DNA of 64,000 bases. Origin: Amulumruptor sp947039275. GTDB taxonomy: Bacteria; Bacteroidota; Bacteroidia; Bacteroidales; Muribaculaceae. The notes below the pieces were generated by a model. The model had not been told where the DNA came from, ran no database searches, and was given only the letters and a program-made list of their open reading frames with translations. Below are positions 17,990-25,412 of this stretch, piece after piece; positions within the stretch are counted from its first letter, which is position 1, and every line of letters begins with the position of its first letter. Location: assembly GCA_947039275.1 (NCBI GenBank), contig CAMQYL010000002.1, positions 1 to 64,000 on the forward strand, written 5' to 3'. Both the position numbers and the translations under genes were made by a program.

Positions 17990-18676
17990 TCAATAATATA
18001 TGATGCGTCGGCGGTCAATGCTGTAGCGGGTTGTGGGCAGCGAGTCGCCGGCAGTGTGGGTAGTCCAGATGGTCAGACGCTCGGTCCAGTTGCCCCGTTT
18101 GTCATATTTGCGGTACACGTTATGTGCCGCAGTGTCAAACTTCGGATCGTTGGAGTGTATCTGCTCTCCTATGATGCGTCCGTAGTCATCGGTGATGACG
18201 TAGCTGACCATCGTTGGCGATGATACTTTGTGGTGATTCTCATCGATATGCTCGAAATCGTATGAGTCCTTCAGATAGCCCGGATGGATGGCGGGATAGT
18301 TGGGAGCACGGTCTTCCCAATGTTCTATACGTCTGTTTTCGTCACGGCGTATGCGTTCGTGTTCTTTGGCTATGTAGCCGCCTTCGGTGGAGAAGTATGC
18401 CGTGGACTCCACTATGTTGCGTCCGGCGGTATCGATGGCAAGTTTGTTGTCATTGTCGCGTATCACATCGTAAAAAGTGGTGCGGCGGCATGATTTAACC
18501 GGACCAGCCAGTTCATAGTGGCGCAGGTCGGGAGTGGAGACCTGCGAGGAGATTACCCCTGCATAATCAAACTCTTCGATATCGGCTTCCTCGGACTCGG
18601 AGTCATTGGGTGACGATGAGCATGACCATGTCAGCAGGCAGGAAGCCGTGAGCATTAATACGTTGCGTAAAAACAT
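17990..18676 (-). CDS. Lipoprotein of unknown function
   Basis: 228 residues. The N-terminus MFLRNVLMLTASCLLTWSC ends in a lipobox (LTWSC), followed by Ser and acidic residues (SSSPNDSESEEADIEEFD), a surface-export-like acidic stretch seen in Bacteroidetes lipoproteins. The remainder resembles repeated beta-hairpins with Tyr/Arg/Asp (YDVIRDNDNKL, YRKYDKRGNWTERL), similar in flavour to RHS/YD-like or toxin_15-type repeats, but I cannot place it in a family. First gene of the minus-strand group that continues with the coiled-coil protein. Confidence 0.7.
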   Translation of the reverse strand: MFLRNVLMLTASCLLTWSCSSSPNDSESEEADIEEFDYAGVISSQVSTPDLRHYELAGPVKSCRRTTFYDVIRDNDNKLAIDTAGRNIVESTAYFSTEGGYIAKEHERIRRDENRRIEHWEDRAPNYPAIHPGYLKDSYDFEHIDENHHKVSSPTMVSYVITDDYGRIIGEQIHSNDPKFDTAAHNVYRKYDKRGNWTERLTIWTTHTAGDSLPTTRYSIDRRRIIYY

Positions 18677-18794
18677 AAAATGTATTATATAATGTAGTAT
18701 GCAAAATTACATATTTGTGGCGGATATTTCAACTGAAGTCGCTTATAACTCGCAATTATGAAAATTTAAGTTATCGCTTTAGGAAATATTTCGT

Positions 18795-18802
18795 TAAATT
18801 TG
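18795..18802 (+). promoter_or_regulatory. mdh -7 box (TAAATTTG)
   Basis: TAAATTTG fits the TAnnTTTG consensus about 50 bases before the mdh start. No clean TTTG is present at the -33 position. Confidence 0.5.
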
Positions 18803-18852
18803 CAATCAGAATTTCTGAAACAATATAACTCAATATTTATCACAGCAAAGCT

Positions 18853-19782
18853 ATGTCTAAGGTAACAGTAGTAGGTGCCGGTAATGTAGGTGCCACATGT
18901 GCAAATGTTTTGGTTACTAATTCGGTAGCCGATGAAGTAGTGCTCATCGATATCAAGGAGGGTCTCTCTGAAGGTAAGGCGATGGATATCATGCAGACTG
19001 CAAATATCCTCAACATCAACACACGTCTGACCGGTGTGACCAATGATTACTCCAAGACTGCCGACAGCGATGTCGTTGTCATCACATCCGGTATTCCCCG
19101 CAAGCCCGGTATGACTCGCGAGGAACTTATCGGTGTCAACGCCGGTATCGTCAAGTCAGTGACAGAGAGCGTACTCAAATATTCTCCCAACGCTATCATC
19201 CTTTGCGTATCCAACCCTATGGATACCATGACTTATCTCATCCACAAGACATCAGGTCTGCCCAAAAACCGCATCATCGGCATGGGCGGTGCTCTTGACA
19301 GTGCACGTTTCAAGTATTTCCTCAGCCAGGCTCTCGGTGCAAATGCTACCGAAGTTGAAGGCATCGTGATCGGTGGCCACGGCGATACAACCATGATACC
19401 TCTGACCCGCTATGCTGCTTATCGCGGCATCCCTGCATCTTCACTCATGGATGCTGAGAAGCTCCAGAAGGTGGCTGCCGACACCATGGTAGGCGGTGCA
19501 ACCCTTACCAAGCTCCTCGGCACATCTGCATGGTATGCTCCCGGTGCTGCTGCGGCTCAGGTGGTGTCTGCTGTGCTCCATGACCAGAAGAAGCTCATCA
19601 GCTGCTCTGCTCTCCTTGACGGCGAATATGGCGAAAAGGATCTCTGCATCGGCGTTCCCTGTGTGCTCGGTCGCAACGGTATCGAGAAAATCGTAGAGTT
19701 TGACCTCAACGACGAAGAGAAGGCTCTGTTTGCCAAGAGCGCAGAGGCTGTGCACAAGACCAACGCAGCTCTCAACGCTTGA
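18853..19782 (+). CDS. mdh: Malate dehydrogenase
   Basis: 309 residues, the LDH-like MDH type. The Rossmann motif GAGNVGATCA opens the protein and Asp of LIDIKEG indicates NAD preference. The substrate-binding Arg lies in IPRKPGMTREE, VSNPMD follows, and the catalytic His is in IGGHGDTTMIPL. It interconverts malate and oxaloacetate; in Bacteroidetes this belongs to the reductive branch to fumarate and succinate. Monocistronic, with its own promoter and a following hairpin. Highly regular codon use fits a strongly expressed gene. Confidence 0.96.
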   Translation: MSKVTVVGAGNVGATCANVLVTNSVADEVVLIDIKEGLSEGKAMDIMQTANILNINTRLTGVTNDYSKTADSDVVVITSGIPRKPGMTREELIGVNAGIVKSVTESVLKYSPNAIILCVSNPMDTMTYLIHKTSGLPKNRIIGMGGALDSARFKYFLSQALGANATEVEGIVIGGHGDTTMIPLTRYAAYRGIPASSLMDAEKLQKVAADTMVGGATLTKLLGTSAWYAPGAAAAQVVSAVLHDQKKLISCSALLDGEYGEKDLCIGVPCVLGRNGIEKIVEFDLNDEEKALFAKSAEAVHKTNAALNA

Positions 19783-19814
19783 TACCCTCATTCTGATTCT
19801 ATTTCATAGCATAT

Positions 19815-19842
19815 GGGATGCGATGCGTAGGCGTCGCATCCC
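19815..19842 (+). terminator. Hairpin after mdh
   Basis: GGGATGCGA (19815-19823) pairs with TCGCATCCC (19834-19842); the loop is 10 bases, followed by TTGTGCTT. Probable terminator with a weak U-tract. Confidence 0.55.
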
Positions 19843-19928
19843 TTGTGCTTAATATATGGTATGCATGTCTGAACTATAAACTATCGGAGCTGCATGCTTG
19901 TTTTAATCTTTAAATATATCTGATGATT

Positions 19929-20354
19929 ATGAAACGTCCTATGCTTTTAATTGCCGCATTGGCAATCGTTGTATGCGGTTCCTGCCAGTCAAAGAATAAA
20001 TCTGAGCAGCCTGTAGCTGCCTCGACTGACTCTATCGCTGCATATGAATCCAAAACCACAGTGAAAGAGGTGGACAACAACCTGCCCATAGTCTATGACT
20101 TCTCGGCGGTATGGTGCGGTCCGTGCAAACTGTTCGCTCCGGTGTTTGAAAAGGTATCAAAGGAGTACGCCGACAAGGCGAACTTTGTCAAAGTCGACGT
20201 GGATACCAACCCCGAACTCGCCCAGCAGTGGAACATCCGTTCCGTGCCTACTATCATAGTGGCTCACCCCTCTACCCGCCAGTATGCCATGGCTCAGGGT
20301 GCCATGTCAGAGGAAGACTTCAAGGCATTCCTTGACCAAGCCCTCAAACAGTAA
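19929..20354 (+). CDS. Thioredoxin-fold lipoprotein
   Basis: About 141 residues. The signal ends in a lipobox (VCGSC) after MKRPMLLIAALAIV, so the protein should be anchored to a periplasm-facing membrane. A short linker precedes a thioredoxin domain with VWCGPCKLFAPVF (active-site CGPC about residue 62) and the cis-Pro loop VPTIIVAHP. It is probably a periplasmic disulfide reductase or thiol exchange protein. An ATG two codons upstream (19923) is also possible. It stands alone between mdh and a hairpin-rich intergenic region. Confidence 0.87.
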   Translation: MKRPMLLIAALAIVVCGSCQSKNKSEQPVAASTDSIAAYESKTTVKEVDNNLPIVYDFSAVWCGPCKLFAPVFEKVSKEYADKANFVKVDVDTNPELAQQWNIRSVPTIIVAHPSTRQYAMAQGAMSEEDFKAFLDQALKQ

Positions 20355-20449
20355 CGGCAGTTTCCAGCATCAATCAAGGATGATGCAGGGCTGTAGTGTC
20401 TCTTGTTGGTCAATACGCCACATATAGATAGGCAGAGATGATACAATGT

Positions 20450-20466
20450 CGACCCCAGCGGGGTCG
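20450..20466. repeat. Short hairpin CGACCCC/GGGGTCG
   Basis: Perfect 7-bp stem with a 3-base loop. First member of the hairpin array in the 578-base gene-free stretch 20355-20932. Confidence 0.7.
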
Positions 20467-20477
20467 CATATATTAGG

Positions 20478-20514
20478 CATGGGTCATACAAACTTATAGT
20501 TTGTATGACCCATG
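20478..20514. repeat. Perfect 17-bp hairpin (GGTCATACAA type, copy 1)
   Basis: CATGGGTCATACAAACT, loop TAT, then its exact reverse complement ending 20514. Near-identical in design to the hairpin at 20618-20653, with different loop and near-loop bases. Confidence 0.85.
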
Positions 20515-20575
20515 TTATTGTCATCCCACCGATGTCCGCCGCTGTAGGTGGCGTACAGCTCCTACATGGGTTGTG

Positions 20576-20592
20576 TGCCTCCTATGGAGGCA
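20576..20592. repeat. Short hairpin TGCCTCC/GGAGGCA
   Basis: Perfect 7-bp stem, loop TAT, between the two GGTCATACAA hairpins. Confidence 0.7.
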
Positions 20593-20617
20593 TTGATTGG
20601 AAATTGGATGGTGTCAC

Positions 20618-20653
20618 CATGGTCATACAAGCCTACTGGCTTGTATGACCATG
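20618..20653. repeat. Perfect 16-bp hairpin (GGTCATACAA type, copy 2)
   Basis: CATGGTCATACAAGCC, loop TACT, then its exact reverse complement ending 20653. Stem bases next to the loop co-vary relative to copy 1 (AACT/AGTT against AGCC/GGCT), so pairing is conserved while sequence changes. Confidence 0.85.
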
Positions 20654-20665
20654 GCCTAATATGTT

Positions 20666-20682
20666 GACCTCCGTTGGAGGTC
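20666..20682. repeat. Short hairpin GACCTCC/GGAGGTC
   Basis: Perfect 7-bp stem, loop GTT. The flank ATGTTGACC resembles ATGTCGACC at the first array hairpin, suggesting a repeated unit. Confidence 0.7.
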
Positions 20683-20752
20683 TTGAATACATGAGCCTCC
20701 AACGCTGTCCACTTAATGAATTGATATGCGTGTCAGAATATATGCACAAAGC

Positions 20753-20844
20753 TGTAGGGACATGCCATGACATGTCAGAATATGCTGTGTGATAGTCGAT
20801 TAAGCAGCTTGGGCATCTACAGACATGCCATGGCATGTCCCTAT
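20753..20844. repeat. REP/BIME-like inverted pair 3 (ATGCCATGGCAT version, degraded)
   Basis: Left unit 20753-20776 has one mismatch in the core (ATGCCATGACAT). Right unit 20822-20844 carries the intact core but has lost the outer CA. Same architecture as pair 1. Confidence 0.8.
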
Positions 20845-20868
20845 GGACTCTAATATGGTGTTATCAAA

Positions 20869-20905
20869 TAAAAGCCGATGGCGTGAATCACGCCATCGGC
20901 TTTTA
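20869..20905 (-). terminator. Intrinsic terminator of rpsP
   Basis: TAAAAGCCGATGGCGTGA, one central base, then the exact reverse complement. On the minus strand it lies 28 bases beyond the rpsP stop and ends in TTTTA, a strong terminator. Confidence 0.8.
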
Positions 20906-20932
20906 TGTTGGTTGGTTGTGTTGCCGGATGGA

Positions 20933-21490
20933 TTATTCGGCGGCGGGAGCCTCTTCAGCAGCGGGAGCTTCCTCTGCGGGAGCTGCGGCAGCAGCGGCTT
21001 CAGCCTCAGTGGCAGCCTTGGCTGCTTCAAGGTCGGCTTTCTTCTTGGCTACTTCCTCAGCCTTGGCTTTGTTGACAGCCTGCTCGGCTTCGAAACGCTT
21101 CTTGAGGTCAAGCTCTTTCTTGCTTGCCATGTCGGCCTTCAGAGAGTCAACCTGAGCCTGCTTCTTGGCTTTCCAAGCCTCGAAACGCTTCTGAGCTTCG
21201 GCTTCGTCGAAAGCGCCTTTCTTGACACCGCCCTGGAGGTGCTTCATGAGCATCACACCTTCCTTAGAGAGGATTGAACGCACTGTGTCGGTAGGTTCAG
21301 CACCGACATTTACCCAATACAAGGCCCGCTCGAAGTTTAAAGTTATTGTAGCAGGATTAGTGTTCGGATTATAGGAACCTATCCTTTCAATAAATTTACC
21401 ATCTCGTGGTGCCCTGCTATCGGCGATAACAATAGGATAGAACGCATAGTTCTTACGACCATGACGTTGCAGTCTGATTTTTGTTGCCAT
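20933..21490 (-). CDS. rpsP: Ribosomal protein bS16 with a long C-terminal extension
   Basis: 185 residues. Residues 1-80 are a canonical S16 (KIRLQRHGRKNYAFYPIVIA, FIERIGSYNP, GAEPTDTVRSILSK), which binds 16S rRNA during 30S assembly. Most bacterial S16 proteins stop at 80-90 residues; here about 100 more follow: a Lys/Glu/Ala-rich helical segment with likely coiled-coil character, then an Ala/Glu/Pro low-complexity tail (AAAAAAPAEEAPAAEEAPA). Extended S16 is common in Bacteroidetes. Strong own promoter (-7 TACCTTTG) and intrinsic terminator, no neighbours in the operon. Confidence 0.95.
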   Translation of the reverse strand: MATKIRLQRHGRKNYAFYPIVIADSRAPRDGKFIERIGSYNPNTNPATITLNFERALYWVNVGAEPTDTVRSILSKEGVMLMKHLQGGVKKGAFDEAEAQKRFEAWKAKKQAQVDSLKADMASKKELDLKKRFEAEQAVNKAKAEEVAKKKADLEAAKAATEAEAAAAAAPAEEAPAAEEAPAAE

Positions 21491-21543
21491 TAAAAAATGT
21501 TGTTAAAATAAGTGGTCTTGTATTGCACAGCGGCAATCGACCG

Positions 21544-21575
21544 CAAAGGTAAGGAATTTCTGTGGCTTGTGCAAG
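21544..21575 (-). promoter_or_regulatory. rpsP promoter
   Basis: On the minus strand CTTG (21575-21572), a 20-base spacer and TACCTTTG (21551-21544) match the Bacteroidetes promoter layout in front of rpsP. Confidence 0.6.
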
Positions 21576-21623
21576 AGCACTGTTGATTGAATCAATCAAA
21601 TTGAGTAATTTTGAAGATGAAAA

Positions 21624-21650
21624 CTTATAAATCTTATAAATCTTATAAAT
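21624..21650 (+). repeat. Three tandem 9-base repeats just before a start codon
   Basis: CTTATAAAT repeated three times without error, ending four bases before the nitroreductase ATG (21654). Too short and too regular to be a CRISPR; it is a candidate slippage tract in the leader. Confidence 0.8.
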
Positions 21651-21653
21651 CGT

Positions 21654-22400
21654 ATGGATAATAGATACTTCTATGACAGGCGCACACATCGCGCTTTTAG
21701 CGAGCGCGAAGTTTCTAACGAGTTGCTGGAAACTCTTTTAGATGCCGCTGCGCATGCTCCTACCACAGGCAATATGCAGCTTTATTCGGTGATAATCACA
21801 CGTGATGCCGAGGCGCGCAAGGCGCTTGCTCATACGCACTTCAATCAGCCTGCATCGCTAAATGCTCCTGTTTTGCTGACTTTCTGCGCCGATTTCAACC
21901 GCTTCTCTGAATGGTGCCGTCAGTCGGGTGCTGATCCGGGTTATGACAATCTCCAGGGCTTCACTACCGCGATGCTTGATGCGGTGATTTTCGCCCAACA
22001 GTTTAATACGGTCGCTGAGATGAACGGTCTTGGATGCTGCTACCTCGGCACCACCACCTACAATGCCCCCGACATCGCCTGTTTGCTGCAGCTGCCCTCT
22101 CTCGTTGTGCCCGTAGTGACCCTCGCAGTCGGCTATCCTGCCGGAGAAGTAGAGGATTGCGGACGCCTTCCCATCCGCAGTCTCATCCACCACGAGACCT
22201 ACCAGCAGCCTACCGCGGAGGAAATCACCGTAACCTACGCTGAGAAGGAATCCCGCGAAGACTCCAAGCGTTTTGTCGCCGAAAACGGCAAGGAGAATCT
22301 CGCTCAGGTCTTTACCGATGTCCGCTACACCCGCCCCATGATGGAGTCCTTCTCCAAGGTCTGGCGCGACTTCATCGCCGCCCAAGGCTTCCACATCTGA
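21654..22400 (+). CDS. Nitroreductase-family FMN oxidoreductase (NfsA-like)
   Basis: 248 residues. The N-terminal FMN-binding block RRTHRAFSEREVSNE and AAAHAPTTGNMQLYS are typical of the nitroreductase fold; LGCCYLGTTTYN and VTLAVGYPAGE continue the pattern of NfsA/FRP-type enzymes, which reduce flavins, quinones or nitro compounds with NAD(P)H. Cytoplasmic. The gene is monocistronic with an unusual triple 9-base repeat immediately upstream. The last ~220 bases shift to C-ending codons. Physiological substrate unknown. Confidence 0.87.
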   Translation: MDNRYFYDRRTHRAFSEREVSNELLETLLDAAAHAPTTGNMQLYSVIITRDAEARKALAHTHFNQPASLNAPVLLTFCADFNRFSEWCRQSGADPGYDNLQGFTTAMLDAVIFAQQFNTVAEMNGLGCCYLGTTTYNAPDIACLLQLPSLVVPVVTLAVGYPAGEVEDCGRLPIRSLIHHETYQQPTAEEITVTYAEKESREDSKRFVAENGKENLAQVFTDVRYTRPMMESFSKVWRDFIAAQGFHI

Positions 22401-22426
22401 TATGACCTTCGGGAATCGAATATCGT

Positions 22427-22512
22427 TGTAGGGACATGCCGTGGCATGTCCGCTTCCCGTCGATGTTTATTCCCCTTTGCGTAACGCGGACATGCCACGG
22501 CATGTCCCTACA
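22427..22512. repeat. REP/BIME-like inverted pair 4 (ATGCCGTGGCAT version)
   Basis: Left arm 22427-22453: TGTAGGGAC, ATGCCGTGGCAT, GTC, CGC. Right arm 22486-22512 is its exact 27-base reverse complement. The core differs from pair 1 by one base, compensated in the partner arm. It lies between the convergent nitroreductase and MFS genes. Confidence 0.88.
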
Positions 22513-22543
22513 TGGTTGGATTTACATTTGGTGGTAAAAATAT

Positions 22544-22580
22544 GCAGACCGCATGCGCCTGTACGGGGCATGCGGTCTGC
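22544..22580 (-). terminator. Intrinsic terminator of the MFS gene
   Basis: GCAGACCGCATGC / GCATGCGGTCTGC, 13-bp perfect stem, 11-base loop; on the minus strand it is followed by ATATTTTTACC. Lies 27 bases beyond the MFS stop. Confidence 0.75.
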
Positions 22581-22606
22581 TGTATGGTCTGGGTAAGGAG
22601 GCGGAA

Positions 22607-23950
22607 TCAGAGGTCTCGAGGGTCGGGGGCTATTGCTTCGTCTTCGACGGGGATGTCGGTGTTGACGTTCTTGCTGCCGGCTACGGCATAGAAAAGTAGG
22701 TAGAGGAGGATGGCTACTACTATCCAGTAGCTGCCCATATATGACCAGTCTTTGGCAAGGAGGTTCATCAAGAAGGGGATTACACCGCCGCCTACCACCA
22801 TCATCATGAAGATGCCTGATGCCTTGGCGGTGTACTTGCCGAGCCCCTCGACTGCGAGGTTGAATATTGCACCCCACATAACCGATGTGCAGAGACCGCA
22901 AAGCACCAGGAAGAGAGCTGCGATGGGCACGTTGGCAGTGGTGAATCCTTCTTCGATGCTCCAAGCAGGCACGAGGATTGATACGCTGTCGCCAGTAAAT
23001 ATGGCAGCCAATACGAGAGCCAAACCAACTGCGCTTACCGCTATGAGCTGTGCACGGCTTGATACCGCACCTGAGATAAACGATGAAGCGAAACGTCCGG
23101 CGAGCATGAGCAGCCAGTAGATTGCCACGACACCGCCGGCGATGGCTACGCCGTTCTGCGTGATGCCCGAAGCAACGGGGTCAGACAGGTAGAAAATCAG
23201 CACGCCGGGGATGCCTACCTCCATGCCTACATAGCAGAAGATGCCTATAACGCCAAGCACAGTGTGGCGGAAACTCCAAGGACTGTGGGTGTCGTTGGCG
23301 GAGTTGCGCTGTGCAGTCTGCGGTTCATAGAGTTTGAGCGACCCGATGATGAAAAATGCCACTACGAAGATTGCCATGGCGATTAGCAGCAGTGGGGTGA
23401 CGTCGGCTATTGAGGTCGATTTGGTCACCTGGCCGATGAGCATACCGACGAGCAGCGGAGCCACGGTGCCGGCAAGCGAGTTGCAAGACGATCCTATCTG
23501 GATAAGCTGGTTGCCGCGTTTGCCTCCGTGTCCTATGAGGTTGAGCATGGGGTTGACTACGGTGTTGAGGATGCAGACGCAGAAGCCCGAGATAAAGGCG
23601 CCGATAAGGTACACTATCATTGCGCCGATGCCCTGACCGCCTCCTACCATGCTTGAGGCATACTGGCAGCCCATACCTACGAAACCGATGGCGAGAGCCA
23701 CGAGTGCCGTTTTTTTGTAGCCGATGCGTGAGAGCATTATGCCGGCAGGTATGCCCATGAAGAGGTATGCCAGGAAGTTGGCGAGGTTGCCAAGCATGCC
23801 AGCCCAGTCATACTGGTATGCCCAGATGGTGCCGACCGGGGCTGCGAGGTTGGTCACAAAGGCAATCATCGCAAAGAGGAAGCACATCGTGATGATGGCT
23901 ATGATATTGCTCTGCGATGACTGCGAGGTTGCAGATTGCTGCTGTTTCAT
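22607..23950 (-). CDS. MFS transporter, FHS/sugar-porter type
   Basis: 447 residues with about twelve membrane helices. MGIPAGIMLSRIGYKKTALV is the MFS inter-helix loop in the form found in fucose/glucose/galactose proton symporters, and GSSCNSLAGTVAPLLVG and LNTVVNPMLNLIG fit the same group. It is likely a proton-coupled sugar permease in the inner membrane. Monocistronic, terminator at 22544-22580, convergent with the nitroreductase. The sugar cannot be determined from sequence. Confidence 0.85.
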   Translation of the reverse strand: MKQQQSATSQSSQSNIIAIITMCFLFAMIAFVTNLAAPVGTIWAYQYDWAGMLGNLANFLAYLFMGIPAGIMLSRIGYKKTALVALAIGFVGMGCQYASSMVGGGQGIGAMIVYLIGAFISGFCVCILNTVVNPMLNLIGHGGKRGNQLIQIGSSCNSLAGTVAPLLVGMLIGQVTKSTSIADVTPLLLIAMAIFVVAFFIIGSLKLYEPQTAQRNSANDTHSPWSFRHTVLGVIGIFCYVGMEVGIPGVLIFYLSDPVASGITQNGVAIAGGVVAIYWLLMLAGRFASSFISGAVSSRAQLIAVSAVGLALVLAAIFTGDSVSILVPAWSIEEGFTTANVPIAALFLVLCGLCTSVMWGAIFNLAVEGLGKYTAKASGIFMMMVVGGGVIPFLMNLLAKDWSYMGSYWIVVAILLYLLFYAVAGSKNVNTDIPVEDEAIAPDPRDL

Positions 23951-24008
23951 AGTTAATATCGGATTTTAAGGTGTTAAGAGATTTGTCTGTGATGAAAGTA
24001 GGGTGGGA

Positions 24009-24677
24009 TCAATATTGTCTTTCGCCGAAAATGTCTGTGCCGATGCGTACCATCGTGGCTCCGTGGCGCATGGCGAGGGGGTAGTCGTGGCTCATGCCCA
24101 TGCTGAGTTCGCGGAAGGCGTCGTTGTCAGCCATCACACCCTCCTTGAGCTGCGTCCACACTGCCGCCAATGACTCGAAATCGGCTTCGACACGGGCGGT
24201 GTCGTCGGTGTTTGATGCCATGCCCATAATGCCTGTGACGGTCACATTGTGGAGCTGGGACAGTACATCCGGTGTAAGCTCTGCAAGCAATTCCTCTGGG
24301 GCGAAACCGAATTTGGTTTCCTCCAGAGCCACATGCACCTGCATCATTACATTGACGGTGCGCCCTATACGGGCTGCTTCGCTGTCAATCAGGCGCAGCA
24401 GCCGCAGGGAATCAACGCTCTGTATTGTGTCGACATGCGGGATGAGCTGGCGCACCTTGTTGGTTTGCAAGTGACCTATGAAGTGCCAGTGTATGTCATC
24501 GGGCAGAGACGGGGCTTTGGCTGACAGCTCCTGTACGCGGCTTTCGCCGAAATCCCTCTGGCCTGCATTGTATGCCTCCATGACGGCATCCGCTGGATGG
24601 AACTTCGATACCGCTATGAGCTTTACTCCGTCAGTAAGGGTGGAGCGGATGGCTGATATGCGTTCAGCGATGCCCAT
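24009..24677 (-). CDS. YggS/PLPBP-family pyridoxal phosphate homeostasis protein
   Basis: 222 residues. The PLP-binding Lys is in LIAVSKFHPADAV (about residue 25), followed by the family blocks RDFGESRVQEL, WHFIGHLQTNKVRQL and LSMGMSHDYPLAMRHGATMVRIG. The fold is the alanine-racemase-like TIM barrel without the second domain. Family members bind PLP and buffer B6 and amino-acid metabolism and have no established catalytic reaction. Starts one base after the DUF4494 gene's stop, so the two form an operon driven from about 25210. Confidence 0.93.
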   Translation of the reverse strand: MGIAERISAIRSTLTDGVKLIAVSKFHPADAVMEAYNAGQRDFGESRVQELSAKAPSLPDDIHWHFIGHLQTNKVRQLIPHVDTIQSVDSLRLLRLIDSEAARIGRTVNVMMQVHVALEETKFGFAPEELLAELTPDVLSQLHNVTVTGIMGMASNTDDTARVEADFESLAAVWTQLKEGVMADNDAFRELSMGMSHDYPLAMRHGATMVRIGTDIFGERQY

Positions 24678-24678
24678 A

Positions 24679-25137
24679 TCACTCAGCTTTGTCGCCTCCT
24701 ATGGTGACTTTCATTTTATAGACATCCAATATGGGTGTCTCGGTGATCGATGCTATCTCATAGTCAGCCATGGTTCCCTTCATGCCTTCGGTAAACTTAT
24801 CAAAGGCATCCTTGAAGCTGCCAGCCTGCACGAGTATGAGCGAATATGACTTCTTTTCCACGGCACTCTTCTCGTCGATGGTGATGAAACCTACCTTGAC
24901 GAGATACCACTTGTCGGCAGTATCATCCACGTCGTCAAAAAATATCTCGGCGATTTTGGTGCGTTTCACTGCCGAGATGGAGAACTCCGAAGCCATGTGG
25001 CATACCTCTTCGGTGATGCGGCTCTCCGCCTCGGTGAAGTTTATTGCGTCAACGAGAAATGTATCCGTCACTTTCTTCTGTGCGCCGTTTTCCATGACCT
25101 TGTCATAGCGCACCTTGGTCTCAAACCAGTTTGCCAT
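24679..25137 (-). CDS. DUF4494-family protein
   Basis: 152 residues, soluble. The opening MANWFETKVRYDK, the middle TFLVDAINFTEAESRITEE and IAEIFFDDVDDTADKWYLVKV are characteristic of DUF4494, a Bacteroidetes family often labelled phage-protein-like, of unknown function. Promoter-proximal gene of a two-gene operon with yggS, a pairing common in the phylum as far as I recall, which hints at a housekeeping link but no mechanism. Confidence 0.88.
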   Translation of the reverse strand: MANWFETKVRYDKVMENGAQKKVTDTFLVDAINFTEAESRITEEVCHMASEFSISAVKRTKIAEIFFDDVDDTADKWYLVKVGFITIDEKSAVEKKSYSLILVQAGSFKDAFDKFTEGMKGTMADYEIASITETPILDVYKMKVTIGGDKAE

Positions 25138-25202
25138 TTGTGTATCTATTTGGATATATAAATCTTTGTTTTCATCGTTGCATGAATGTCCATGCGTTTA
25201 CG

Positions 25203-25210
25203 CAAAGTTA
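25203..25210 (-). promoter_or_regulatory. -7 box of the DUF4494-yggS operon (TAACTTTG)
   Basis: Minus-strand TAACTTTG about 65 bases before the DUF4494 start. No TTTG at -33. Confidence 0.45.
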
Positions 25211-25305
25211 ATGCTTTTTAATCCCAATATCCACATTGACGGCTAAAAAAATCCGGGAGGTAAATTATGATTTGTCTAATTTGTTGCCAATCAGTCTTCA
25301 ATATA

Positions 25306-25339
25306 ATATTAGAGGCCGTATTAATTCGACCTCTAATAT
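25306..25339 (-). terminator. Hairpin downstream of gpmA
   Basis: ATATTAGAGG (25306-25315) pairs with CCTCTAATAT (25330-25339). No U-tract on the minus strand, so its role as the gpmA terminator is uncertain. Confidence 0.4.
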
Positions 25340-25412
25340 ACTGTAAGCCAGTCTATAATTAATTTACAGCGACACTACATCATATCTTGTGTGATCTTTT
25401 GCCATAGATTCT

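Noticed and set aside
20825..21277. 150-codon Gly/Leu/Phe-rich frame antisense to rpsP
   Set aside because: Low-complexity mirror of the Ala/Glu tail of S16, starts inside the REP unit.
21624..21650. CRISPR-like repeats
   Set aside because: 9-base units without spacers; a simple tandem repeat.
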